Of a stretch of DNA of 64,000 bases, positions 42,733-50,922 are shown in pieces. The translations under genes were made by a program, and so were the position numbers. The notes under the pieces were generated by a model. It made no database searches. It saw only the letters and a program-made list of their open reading frames with translations, and was not told where the DNA came from. The DNA comes from Ensifer sp. IC4062. GTDB taxonomy: Bacteria; Pseudomonadota; Alphaproteobacteria; Rhizobiales; Rhizobiaceae. Every line of letters begins with the position of its first letter. Position 1 is the first letter of the stretch. The stretch lies in assembly GCF_020193575.1 (NCBI RefSeq), contig NZ_JADYVD010000030.1, positions 31,114 to 95,113 of the forward strand, given 5' to 3'.

Positions 42733-43583
42733 GACGCGAACCGCCCCAGACCGTCGGCGACTATGCGCCGCTCCTTTTCCCCGCGGCGATGCTCACCATC
42801 TTCTTCGTCGTGCCCTTTGGTACGATGATCGCCGTAAGCTTCTTCCAGCGCCAGCAGGGCGGCTTCTATACTCCGGCCTTCGTGTTCGACAACTACGGCC
42901 GTTTCCTTTCGGCCTTCTTCGGCAGCGTGCTCGGCTTTTCGCTCATGATGGCGGTTGCTGTCGCCATCTGCTGCGTCGTGTTGGCACTGCCCTTCACCTA
43001 CATGCTGACGCGGATGGCGCGCAGCGTGCAGGTCGTCTGGCTCGTCGCGCTGCTCTCGGTGCTCTCGCTCTCCGAGGTCATTATCGGTTTCGCCTGGTCG
43101 ACGCTCTTCTCGCGCACGGCCGGTATCACCAACATCCTTGTCGCGCTCGGCCTAATGGGCGAGGCCAAGGCGCTGACCCCGAGTTTTGCCGCAGTGCTGA
43201 CCGGCATGGTCTATCAGGCCTTCCCCTATACGGTGCTCGTGTTGTTCCCGGCGCTTGTGCGCCTCGATCCCACCTTGACCGAGGCCGCTCGCACGCTTGG
43301 AGCCTCGCCGCTCAAGGCCTTCTTCACCGTCGTCGTTCCGGCGCTCAGGAACACGATCGTTGCGACGCTGATCATGGTCTTCATCTTCGCCCTCGGTTCC
43401 TATCTGCTGCCGCAGCTTCTCGGCCGGCCGCAGCACTGGACGCTGTCGGTGCTGATCACCGATCAGGCGATCTACCAGTCGAACATGCCCTTCGCCGCGG
43501 CGATGGCGGTGTTTCTCGTACTGGTGACGCTCGGGCTGGTCGCCTTGACGGTGATTGCGGGACGAAAGGGAGAGGCGGCATGA
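42729..43583 (+). CDS. Polyamine-type ABC transporter permease 1 (PotB/PotH-like)
   Basis: 284 residues with six membrane helices. The EAA loop, DPTLTEAARTLGASPLKAFF, is near residue 190, and KALTPSFAAVLTGMVYQAFPY precedes it. The start overlaps the ATPase stop (ATGA) and the stop overlaps the second permease start (ATGA). It forms half of the channel of the polyamine-type importer. Confidence 0.87.
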   Translation: MRREPPQTVGDYAPLLFPAAMLTIFFVVPFGTMIAVSFFQRQQGGFYTPAFVFDNYGRFLSAFFGSVLGFSLMMAVAVAICCVVLALPFTYMLTRMARSVQVVWLVALLSVLSLSEVIIGFAWSTLFSRTAGITNILVALGLMGEAKALTPSFAAVLTGMVYQAFPYTVLVLFPALVRLDPTLTEAARTLGASPLKAFFTVVVPALRNTIVATLIMVFIFALGSYLLPQLLGRPQHWTLSVLITDQAIYQSNMPFAAAMAVFLVLVTLGLVALTVIAGRKGEAA

Positions 43584-44380
43584 CGTCCATTTTCCGCAAG
43601 TTCTATTTCTTCCTGATCGCGCTCTTCCTAGCGCTGCCGCTGATCGTGGTTGCGGGCGTGTCGATCAACCAAAAGCAGACGCTCGCTTTTCCGCCGCAGG
43701 GCTTTTCGACATCCTGGTATGGCGAGATCTTCCTGAATCCCGAATGGCGAAACGCGCTGATGGCCTCGGTTACGCTTGCGGTGCTTTCGGCAGCGCTTGC
43801 CGTCGCCATCGCCTTGCCGCTTGCCTGGTTCCTATGGCGGCGGATAGCGCCCTGGGCAAACATCTTCCAGCTCTTGGGCGTTGCACCCTTCACGCTGCCG
43901 CCGGTCATCACGGCGCTGGGGCTTCTCACCTTCTGGGCAACCGCCGGTTTCTACGGGCAGCCCTGGACTGCGGTCGTCAGCCACGCGATCTTCTTCGTGA
44001 CGCTGCCGCTTGTCACCCTTTCCCTCGGTTTCACGTCGATCGATCGTTCGCTGGTCGAGGCAGCCTCGACCATGGGTGCGGACGAGCGCACGGTCTTCCG
44101 CACCGTGGTGCTGCCGCTGATCCTGCCCTATATCGTTTCGGGCTATGCCTTTGCCTTCGTGCTCTCGCTCAATGAATACATCGTCGCCTACATGACCGTC
44201 GGCTTCACCATGGAGACGCTGCCGATCAAGATCTTCAACGCGCTGCGCTACGGCTACACGCCGACCATGGCCTCCGTGACGGTTCTCTTCGTCAGCACGG
44301 CCGCGGTCATCTTCGGCCTCGTCGCCCGCTTCGGAGACCTGCCGAAGCTGCTCGGCGCCATGTCATCGGATGGTAAATGA
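43580..44380 (+). CDS. Polyamine-type ABC transporter permease 2 (PotC/PotI-like)
   Basis: 266 residues, six membrane helices. The N-terminus is MTSIFRKFYFFLIALFLALP, and the EAA loop RSLVEAASTMGADERTVFR lies near residue 170. A much longer in-frame reading from 42551 runs antisense-like through the first permease and is rejected. The stop overlaps the start of the nitrilase-family gene, tying that enzyme to the transporter. Confidence 0.87.
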   Translation: MTSIFRKFYFFLIALFLALPLIVVAGVSINQKQTLAFPPQGFSTSWYGEIFLNPEWRNALMASVTLAVLSAALAVAIALPLAWFLWRRIAPWANIFQLLGVAPFTLPPVITALGLLTFWATAGFYGQPWTAVVSHAIFFVTLPLVTLSLGFTSIDRSLVEAASTMGADERTVFRTVVLPLILPYIVSGYAFAFVLSLNEYIVAYMTVGFTMETLPIKIFNALRYGYTPTMASVTVLFVSTAAVIFGLVARFGDLPKLLGAMSSDGK

Positions 44381-45162
44381 TGAAGCTCGCCGCCTTGCAG
44401 ATGAAATCCGTTGGCGGGGACACCGCCGCGAATCTCGGCCGGATCGGCGCAGCGGCGGCGGAGGCCTCTCGCCACGACGCGACGCTGCTGGTCACGCCCG
44501 AGCTTGGCATTACCGGCTATGGTGCCGGTGACGTGATCCGTGACATCGCCGAGGCCGCCGACGGCCCGATCGTGCGGCGATTGCAGCAGATTTCGGCCGA
44601 AGCGGGGATCGCGATCATCGCTGGCTTCGCCGAGCGGGAGGGCGACGTCGTCTACAACAGCGCCGTTCATGTCAACGGCGCCGCTGCCCCGACGGTCTAT
44701 CGCAAGTCGCATCTCTATGGCGATTACGAGCGCTCGCTGTTCACGCCAGCGGAACCGTCGACGTGCCTCTTCGAACACCAGGGCGTCCGGTGCGGCATGC
44801 TGATCTGCTACGACGTCGAGTTTCCGGAAAATGTCCGCCGGCTCGCGCTTGCCGGTGCCGATGCAGTGCTGGTGCCGACGGCGCTCCCGGCCGGCTGGTC
44901 TGGAACCTTCATCGCCGATCACATGATTCAGACAAGAGCGTTTGAGAACCAGCTTTTCGTCGCCTACATCAACCATTGCGGTTCCGACGCAATGTTTTCC
45001 TTCGCCGGTTCGTCGCGCATCGCCTCGCCGGACGGGCAGCTCCTGGCGAAAGCCAATTCCGCAGACGAGACCCTGATCTTCGCCGAGATCGATCCGGAGG
45101 TATTTGCCATTTCGCGCGCGGAGAATACCTACCTCAGGGACCTGCAGCGTCCGCGCCGCTAG
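44377..45162 (+). CDS. Carbon-nitrogen hydrolase (nitrilase superfamily), possible carbamoyl-amine amidase
   Basis: 261 residues with the complete Glu-Lys-Cys triad: Glu in TPELGITGYG, Lys in YRKSHLYG and Cys in LICYDVEFPENVR. These enzymes hydrolyse amides, carbamoyl amines or nitriles. The start overlaps the last permease stop by 4 bases, so the product is made with the transporter. This suggests that it acts on the imported compound or a derivative such as N-carbamoylputrescine or an omega-amide. The substrate is not proven by sequence. There are two adjacent ATGs, 44377 and 44380. Confidence 0.82.
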   Translation: MMKLAALQMKSVGGDTAANLGRIGAAAAEASRHDATLLVTPELGITGYGAGDVIRDIAEAADGPIVRRLQQISAEAGIAIIAGFAEREGDVVYNSAVHVNGAAAPTVYRKSHLYGDYERSLFTPAEPSTCLFEHQGVRCGMLICYDVEFPENVRRLALAGADAVLVPTALPAGWSGTFIADHMIQTRAFENQLFVAYINHCGSDAMFSFAGSSRIASPDGQLLAKANSADETLIFAEIDPEVFAISRAENTYLRDLQRPRR

Positions 45163-45253
45163 ATCGTTCTCCTTTAGAGAACAATCTGTTCGCGTCGTTT
45201 CCTCTTTCTGGAATGACTAGGCCGGCCGATATTGTGCTCAACGAAACGCCCGC

Positions 45254-45308
45254 CTTACGGCGCCACGCGTCTCATCAGGCGCAAAGGCCACCGTAACGCA
45301 TCGAACTG
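45254..45308 (-). repeat. RIME-like half repeat, inverted orientation
   Basis: The reverse complement reads CAGTTCGATGCGTTACGG, then a GCGCCTGATGAGACGCGTGGCGCC stem, the second RIME palindrome. It lies between the nitrilase and dioxygenase genes and ends 9 bases before the next start codon. Confidence 0.6.
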
Positions 45309-45317
45309 GAGGCAATC

Positions 45318-46271
45318 ATGAGCTTGCAACTGACCGGTATCCACCATCTCACTGCAATCACGGCCAAGGCGCCAGAAAACCTGCGCTTCTACACAAAGAC
45401 GCTTGGGCTGAGGCTGGTCAAAAAAACCGTCAATCAGGACGACACGACCGCCTATCATCTCTTCTATGCCGACGGGCAGGCAACGCCCGGCAGCGACCTA
45501 ACGTTCTTCGACTGGCCGGTTGGCTCCGAGGGACGCGGGACGCACAGCATTTCGCGCACCGGCCTCCGGGTCGGTAGTGCCGAAAGTGTGAGATGGTGGA
45601 AGCGCCGGTTTACCGAACTGAACGTTTCCGCCGGTGAAATCACGGAAATCGACGGCCGGACGTCGGTCGACTTCGAGGACGGCGAAGGCCAGCGCTTCCG
45701 GCTTCTGGACGATGGCGGGCTTGCGCCGTCGCGCCCGTGGGAAAGGAGCCCGGTTCCCGCCGAACATCAGATCAAGGGCTTAGGCCCGATCACGATCAGC
45801 GTGCCGGATATCACCAACACGGCGCTCGTGCTTACGCATGTCATGAACATGACCGACGTGCGCACCTACGCCGCGCCCGACGGTGTCGGCGAAGTGCATG
45901 TCTTCTCGATGGGCGAGGGCGGTCCCGCGGCCGAATTGCATGTAGCTGTCCAACCGGGGCTGCCACCGGCGCGCCAAGGAGCGGGCGGCGTGCACCACGT
46001 CGCCTTCCGCACGCCAGACCTGGATCAGCTGCATCAGTGGACCGAACGGCTGAACGACTTCCGCTTGCCGTCGAGCGGCGAGGTAGAGCGCTTCTATTTT
46101 CGCTCGCTCTATTTCCGCGAGCCGAACGGCATCCTGTTCGAGATTGCGACCGACGGCCCCGGCTTTGCGGTCGACGAACCGATGGAAACGCTCGGCGAAA
46201 GCCTTTCTCTGCCGCCGTTCCTGGAGCCTAAGCGGGCCCAGATCGAAGCAGGGTTGAAGCCGTTGGAGTAA
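45318..46271 (+). CDS. VOC-family ring-cleaving dioxygenase (MhqO-like)
   Basis: 317 residues made of two vicinal-oxygen-chelate repeats. The metal ligands are His in GIHHLTAI, His in [10 protein letters not shown] and Glu in [10 protein letters not shown] near the C-terminus. The family (MhqO/MhqA and LinE-like) opens hydroquinone or catechol rings, and Bacillus MhqO protects against quinones. Two further genes to the right, an FMN reductase and a second VOC protein, support a quinone or electrophile role. A perfect terminator follows. Confidence 0.82.
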   Translation: MSLQLTGIHHLTAITAKAPENLRFYTKTLGLRLVKKTVNQDDTTAYHLFYADGQATPGSDLTFFDWPVGSEGRGTHSISRTGLRVGSAESVRWWKRRFTELNVSAGEITEIDGRTSVDFEDGEGQRFRLLDDGGLAPSRPWERSPVPAEHQIKGLGPITISVPDITNTALVLTHVMNMTDVRTYAAPDGVGEVHVFSMGEGGPAAELHVAVQPGLPPARQGAGGVHHVAFRTPDLDQLHQWTERLNDFRLPSSGEVERFYFRSLYFREPNGILFEIATDGPGFAVDEPMETLGESLSLPPFLEPKRAQIEAGLKPLE

Positions 46272-46279
46272 TTGCAAAG

Positions 46280-46310
46280 AAAGCCGGGACGTTGTCCCGG
46301 CTTTCTTTTT
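46280..46310 (+). terminator. Rho-independent terminator after the first MhqO-like gene
   Basis: AAAGCCGGGAC pairs perfectly with GTCCCGGCTTT across a 3-base loop, then CTTTTT. It begins 9 bases after the stop. Confidence 0.92.
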
Positions 46311-46379
46311 GTCCTTTGACCGCTAGTTCTAGTGAGGAGGGGCGACCGCTCATGCACCAACAAGAGGAAAAGAGCATTC

Positions 46380-46943
46380 ATGACGAAGATACTCGGCATA
46401 TCGGGCAGTCTGCGGAAGGCTTCATTCAATACAGCGCTGCTGAAGGCAGCAAAATCCGTGACGCCCGACGATATCGAGTTCGAGACCGCGACGCTGCATG
46501 GCATTCCGCTTTACGATGGCGATGTGGAGGTGCAAAGCGGCATCCCCGCGCCGGTGAGCGATCTCAAACAGAAGATCATGGCCGCAGACGGCGTGATCCT
46601 CTTCACGCCGGAATACAACAACTCGATGCCCGGCGTGTTCAAGAACGCCATCGACTGGCTCAGTCGTCCGCCGGCCGATATCAAAAAAGTGTTCGGTTGT
46701 CGGGCTTTTGCGTTGGCCGGTGCGACTCCTGGAAATTTCGGCACCATCCTCAGCCAAAATGCCTGGCTTGCCGTGATGCGGACGCTCGGCGCTGATCTTT
46801 GGTCGGGCAAGCGGTTGATGTTGCCGAAGGCCGCCACCTTGTTCGACAGCGAGGGGCAATTGACCGACGAGCAGACCAGGGAGCGCTTACGCGACTTTAT
46901 CACCGCCTTCGCCGAGTATGTCGCCTCGACGAAAGCACCTTAA
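46380..46943 (+). CDS. NADPH-dependent FMN reductase / quinone reductase (ChrR-like)
   Basis: 187 residues from the ATG at 46380, with AGAGG upstream. The flavodoxin-like fold carries the FMN-phosphate loop GISGSLRKASFN (residues 5-16) and TPEYNNSMPG (about 76-85). ChrR-type proteins reduce quinones or chromate by two electrons and so avoid semiquinone radicals. Next to MhqO-like ring-cleaving enzymes it fits a quinone detoxification group. The frame from 46332 adds an unconvincing leader. It is convergent with the next gene. Confidence 0.85.
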   Translation: MTKILGISGSLRKASFNTALLKAAKSVTPDDIEFETATLHGIPLYDGDVEVQSGIPAPVSDLKQKIMAADGVILFTPEYNNSMPGVFKNAIDWLSRPPADIKKVFGCRAFALAGATPGNFGTILSQNAWLAVMRTLGADLWSGKRLMLPKAATLFDSEGQLTDEQTRERLRDFITAFAEYVASTKAP

Positions 46944-46961
46944 CGTATTCGGGCCGCGGAA

Positions 46962-48518
46962 TTAGAGACCATTGTCCGTCATCCAGCGGCGAATGGCTTC
47001 GCCATCACCGTCACCGATACCGTGATGAGTGTCGATGTCCAGTGCCCTGAGATTTGCGCCCGTATCGGCGAGGACCTTTATCAGGGCCGGCGCATATTTT
47101 CCGTAGGGATCTTCCTTGCCTGTCAGCACCAGGACGTTTGCTCCGGCAAGGTCGGGTGTCGGCGCATCTTCGAGCGCAGCCATTGCCCGCATCATTACTG
47201 CGTTTCTGATGGCGCCGGGGTAAAGCAGCATTACGGCGGCCAGCATGTTGGCGCCGTTCGAATAGCCGATGAAGATCGTATTGTCCGGCGTAAGCCCGTA
47301 GCCGTCTCGCGCACCCTCGAGGAGGGCCACGAAGGCCTCGGCCTCCGAGTGGATGTCCCGCTGGTCGAAGGTCGTCATCGACAGGCGGCGGAACCAGCGA
47401 GGAAAACCCTCCTCGGTGCTTCGGCCACGCACTCCTAGCAAGGTGGCATGCGGATCGACTTGATGGCCGAAGGGAAGCATGTCCGTTTCGTTGCCGCCGC
47501 TGCCGTGCAAGAGCACGAACGTGCGATCGTTCGGTTCATCCGGGTGATAGAAGCGGTGGACGAAGGGCAGGTCACGCGGGGTCAGCCGCGGCTCACCGGG
47601 CAGGGCGAACTGCGGCAGCTTCACCAAGGTTGCAGCCGCATCAGCTTCCAGGTGTGGTGGCAGGAACAACCTGGATCCGAGCGTGTCCGCCGGCTCATCG
47701 ACCGCAAACCCTGGGCCGTCGGTCGCCAGCTCGTAGAGCGAGCCGCCCGGTTCACGCACGTAGAGCGAGAAGAAATATTTCCGGTCGTGCGCGTTGGTCG
47801 CTCCGGCGTGCTCCTGCTCGAGATCGGCGCGCACGGCAAGCACTGTCGCCTCATCCGACGCGCGAAAGGCGATGTGGTCGATGGTGCCCGTGCCGGGCGC
47901 CGACGTCCAGAAGCCGGTGGCGTCGCGCACGTCGATGACGTCTCCGGATTTCGAAGTGAAGCGCCGAATCGTGGCTGTTGCTCCGGTCTCCGAATAGCCG
48001 AAATGATTTTGAAGGAAGTGGGCGGTTTCCTTTGGCTTCTCGGTGAGGATCGTCGCGCCGCGCAGCCGCCGGATCGCATCCGTCTCCGGAATATCGCGAC
48101 TCGCCCATGGGGCAGGCTCGGCAAGCGCGTTGGTTCCGACCAGTTTGACGATCACGCCGTCCGGATCCTTGAGACGCAGCACCGGCTCGCCGAACTCCTG
48201 TGCCGGGCCGGTCGCCTGAATGTTGAACTGCAATGCGCGTGTCAGCCAGAAACCGATGCTCTCCGGCGGGATGGCAAAGGCGATTTCGCTTGGCTGGCCG
48301 TGGCCGACGCGTCCCGGCGAGCCGTCTTCCCACATCAGGAATGTGACGAGCGAGCCCGGCGACCCCGCCGCATCGCCGTAGAAAAGGTGCAGCTGGTTTG
48401 GATCCTCGTAGCCGCCGGTTCGCTTGACGAGGCGCAAGCCAAGGAAGCCGACGTAGAAATCGACGTTTGCCTGCACTTTGCGGGCGATCAGGGTGATGTG
48501 ATGGATGCCGCTGGTCAC
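46962..48518 (-). CDS. Fusion: MhqO-like VOC dioxygenase plus MhqD-like alpha/beta hydrolase
   Basis: 518 residues from a GTG at 48518, which has AGGA at 7 bases. Residues about 1-305 form two VOC repeats with ligands His in GIHHITLIARK, His in TIDHIAFRAS and Glu in GSLYELATDG. Residues about 320-518 form a phospholipase/carboxylesterase-type hydrolase: TFVLLHGSGGNETDM, nucleophile Ser in FIGYSNGAN, Asp in TGKEDPYG and His in THHGIGDGD. In Bacillus the same pair is separate (mhqO and mhqD). It is probably co-transcribed with the SDR upstream. The two active sites suggest ring opening and then ester or C-C hydrolysis. Confidence 0.83.
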   Translation of the reverse strand: MTSGIHHITLIARKVQANVDFYVGFLGLRLVKRTGGYEDPNQLHLFYGDAAGSPGSLVTFLMWEDGSPGRVGHGQPSEIAFAIPPESIGFWLTRALQFNIQATGPAQEFGEPVLRLKDPDGVIVKLVGTNALAEPAPWASRDIPETDAIRRLRGATILTEKPKETAHFLQNHFGYSETGATATIRRFTSKSGDVIDVRDATGFWTSAPGTGTIDHIAFRASDEATVLAVRADLEQEHAGATNAHDRKYFFSLYVREPGGSLYELATDGPGFAVDEPADTLGSRLFLPPHLEADAAATLVKLPQFALPGEPRLTPRDLPFVHRFYHPDEPNDRTFVLLHGSGGNETDMLPFGHQVDPHATLLGVRGRSTEEGFPRWFRRLSMTTFDQRDIHSEAEAFVALLEGARDGYGLTPDNTIFIGYSNGANMLAAVMLLYPGAIRNAVMMRAMAALEDAPTPDLAGANVLVLTGKEDPYGKYAPALIKVLADTGANLRALDIDTHHGIGDGDGEAIRRWMTDNGL

Positions 48519-48601
48519 CTTCTTGTCCTTCCGCACTTCAACTACGCACCGCGCTTAAACTTGGGTACTGGGGCCTGCCTACTGGCCCCGTCAGGGGGCG
48601 C

Positions 48602-49459
48602 TCAGTCGTTTTTGCCAGCGAGAAAGGCCTTGAAGGCTTCGCCATGGTCCGGATGCCAGCGCGAAAGCGGTGGCCGGTTCTCGACAATATCGCCCGCCGC
48701 CCACAGGATGCGTTTCTCGTCCGTCGAGCGGACGACCTCGTTGTCCGGGCAGAGAATATAGAAGTCGCCGCGTTCGAGGCTTTCCATCATGAAGTCTACG
48801 GTCTGCTCCGGAGTCCATGCACCCGCTGGCTTCTCGGTACGTCCGTGAGCGGTTAGCGACGTGTAAACGAAGCCGGGGATCAAGAGGTGCGCAGCGACCT
48901 TGCAGCCCTCGGTGTTGCGTAATTCATGCTGCAGCGCCTCGGTGAAGACCTTCACCCCGGCCTTCGAGACATTGTAGGCTGGATCGCCGGGCGGGGTGGT
49001 GATGCCCTGTTTCGAGCCGGTATTGATGATCAGCGCCGGTTCGCCATGGGCGATCATGGCGGGCGCGAAAATTCGCGAGCCGTTGATGACGCCCCAGAGA
49101 TTGACGGCGATCACGGCTTCCCAGTTCTCCAGCGGCCCGAACATCGAACTGCCCGGCTGTATGCCGGCATTGTTCATAAGCACATGCACATGGCCAAAGC
49201 GCTCGCTTGCCGAGCGCGCCAGTGCCACAAGATCGCCAGGCCGGGAGACGTCCGTGGCGATTGCAGCGATATCGCTCGCGCCACCCGTGGCAACCCTTGC
49301 CACCTCGGCCGCAGCCGCCTGCAAACGCTCACCCGGCAGGTCGGCAAGGACAACCCTCAGCCCGAGGCCGGCGAAACATTTGGCCGCGGCGAGCCCGATG
49401 CCTGAGGCAGCTCCGGTGATGACGGCGACATGGTTTTTTGCAATGGCGGCGTAGGACAT
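48602..49459 (-). CDS. SDR-family oxidoreductase
   Basis: 285 residues from the ATG at 49459 ([21 protein letters not shown]); the longer frame to 49597 is not SDR-like. TGAASGIG binds the nucleotide, MNNAGIQPG is the structural motif, and INTGSKQGITTPPGDPAYNVSKAG holds the Ser, Tyr and Lys catalytic residues, split here only for description. It is the first gene of a two-gene unit with the VOC/hydrolase fusion, 83 bases apart, and is divergent from the Crp/Fnr gene. The substrate is not known. Confidence 0.84.
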   Translation of the reverse strand: MSYAAIAKNHVAVITGAASGIGLAAAKCFAGLGLRVVLADLPGERLQAAAAEVARVATGGASDIAAIATDVSRPGDLVALARSASERFGHVHVLMNNAGIQPGSSMFGPLENWEAVIAVNLWGVINGSRIFAPAMIAHGEPALIINTGSKQGITTPPGDPAYNVSKAGVKVFTEALQHELRNTEGCKVAAHLLIPGFVYTSLTAHGRTEKPAGAWTPEQTVDFMMESLERGDFYILCPDNEVVRSTDEKRILWAAGDIVENRPPLSRWHPDHGEAFKAFLAGKND

Positions 49460-49615
49460 GGCGTAAATCCCGTTGAGGGCGGAAAGAAAGAGATAGAGCG
49501 GACGCGCCACCAAGTCCATTGCAATCACCGGCCAACCGGCTTGTGAAGCATCTGAAATGGCATCGCTTTCACCAAGCGTGCTTGTCCGGAAGCGCATCAG
49601 CGCTACTTCACTACT

Positions 49616-49637
49616 AGGGACTTATGGATAAGTCCCT
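49616..49637. promoter_or_regulatory. Perfect 22-base palindrome at the 5' end of the Crp/Fnr gene
   Basis: AGGGACTTAT (49616-49625) and ATAAGTCCCT (49628-49637) are exact reverse complements around a GG centre. An ATG at 49624 sits inside it, so the first possible start codon would be occluded by the structure. It could be an operator for the regulator encoded here or for the divergent SDR unit. It does not match the FNR/FixK (TTGAT-N4-ATCAA) or CRP consensus. Confidence 0.6.
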
Positions 49638-49659
49638 TCGCACGCCCGGCGGCCACGAG

Positions 49660-50421
49660 ATGTTCATAGCAAGCCCAACGAGGAAGAACAGCAAGCGCAC
49701 GCCCTGTGAGAATTGTCCCCTTCGCCGGCTCGCAGTCTTTCGTGATTTCACAGCCGAGGAACTCGCCTTCGTTTCCGACTTCAAGACGGGAGAGTTGGCA
49801 GTAGACGGCGGCGCGACAATACTCCTTGAAGGTATGCATAGCGCTCACCTCTTCACCGTCCTTTCCGGCTGGGGTTTTCGATACAAGATGCTCGACGACG
49901 GTCGGCGCCAGATCCTGAACTATGTCATGCCCGGAGATATTGTTGGGCTGCAAGGTAGCCTGATGGGAGAAATGCAGCATTCGATCGAGGCGCTTTCACC
50001 GGTTACGCTATGCGTGTTCGAGCGCGACAGGCTCAATCAGCTTTTTACTGGACATCCCGACCTTGCTTTTGATCTGACCTGGATCGCGGCTCGGGAGGAA
50101 CGCATTCTTGACGAACATCTCCTGAGCATTGGTCGGCGTTCCGCGCTCGAGAGGGCCGCCTATCTCCTCTCCTTCCTTTACCAACGAGCAAAAGCATTGG
50201 ACCTCTTTCGCGGCACTCGAGTCGCGATCCCGATCCGCCAACAACATGTCGCCGACACGCTTGGTCTTTCGGTCGTGCACACCAATAAGACCTTGAAAAA
50301 GCTTGCCGACCGCAGGCTCATTCGGTGGGTGGACGGGGGCTGTAACGTGCGCGATGTCGATGGGCTGCTCGCGATCGCCGAGTGGGAGGGAATCAGCGAG
50401 CACAAGCGGCCATTTATCTGA
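49660..50421 (+). CDS. Crp/Fnr-family transcriptional regulator
   Basis: 253 residues from the ATG at 49660; the frame is open from 49624, but that codon lies inside the palindrome 49616-49637. The N-terminus has a CENC pair (CENCPLRRL), reminiscent of FNR Cys residues but without the remaining cluster ligands. The cyclic-nucleotide-type beta barrel covers about 30-140 (DIVGLQGSLMG). The C-terminal helix-turn-helix is QQHVADTLGLSVVHTNKTLKKL. It may be an oxygen-independent relative such as the FixK/NnrR side branches. The regulatory target is unknown. Confidence 0.85.
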   Translation: MFIASPTRKNSKRTPCENCPLRRLAVFRDFTAEELAFVSDFKTGELAVDGGATILLEGMHSAHLFTVLSGWGFRYKMLDDGRRQILNYVMPGDIVGLQGSLMGEMQHSIEALSPVTLCVFERDRLNQLFTGHPDLAFDLTWIAAREERILDEHLLSIGRRSALERAAYLLSFLYQRAKALDLFRGTRVAIPIRQQHVADTLGLSVVHTNKTLKKLADRRLIRWVDGGCNVRDVDGLLAIAEWEGISEHKRPFI

Positions 50422-50527
50422 TGTGCCGACCGTGTGTCATTTTTTAATGTCGAACCGCTCCTTAACACCTAGGTTGGTTGTTCGAGATGGAGCCTCGGTC
50501 CAACAGGTTTCTGAAAGGGCGTCGGGA

Positions 50528-50914
50528 GTGCAAAGCAACGAAATTCCGCCGGCAATAAAGACGGTTCTCGTTTTGGAAGACAATTTCATCATTGCAATGG
50601 ACGCCGAAGAAATCCTGTCATCCCTGGGAGTGACAGAGGTTCATGTCGCCACCAATGCCGAGCAGGCGATGGAGCTGGCGACGGTTCACTCCATCGACTT
50701 TGCCCTCATCGACGTCAATCTCAATAGCGATACAAGCTTCCTCATCGCTGACGCCATGATCGCCCGGGGCATCATGGTTGGGTTTACCAGCGGATACGGC
50801 GAATCTTTTCCTTCGCCGGAGCATCTGCGCGATGTTCCGAGGGTCGACAAACCTTTCAACGAGATGACGATCGGCAGCCTTATCGCCGCTGCACACGGTC
50901 AGCGCGACCATTGA
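50528..50914 (+). CDS. Receiver-domain-only response regulator
   Basis: 128 residues from a GTG at 50528, with AAAGGG about 8 bases upstream; longer readings exist from 50303. It has the receiver signature with acidic LEDN near residue 18, phospho-acceptor Asp in FALIDVNLNSD, Thr/Ser in GFTSGYG and Lys in RVDKPF. There is no output domain, so it would work by protein contact. It follows the Crp/Fnr gene by about 106 bases and could share its transcript. The partner kinase is not in the window. Confidence 0.78.
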   Translation: MQSNEIPPAIKTVLVLEDNFIIAMDAEEILSSLGVTEVHVATNAEQAMELATVHSIDFALIDVNLNSDTSFLIADAMIARGIMVGFTSGYGESFPSPEHLRDVPRVDKPFNEMTIGSLIAAAHGQRDH

Positions 50915-50922
50915 CACCGACG

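Noticed and set aside
42551..44380. A 609-codon reading that would fuse an unknown N-terminus to a permease
   Set aside because: The first 343 codons shadow the ATPase and first permease. The ATG at 43580 overlaps the previous stop by ATGA and begins a normal 266-residue permease.
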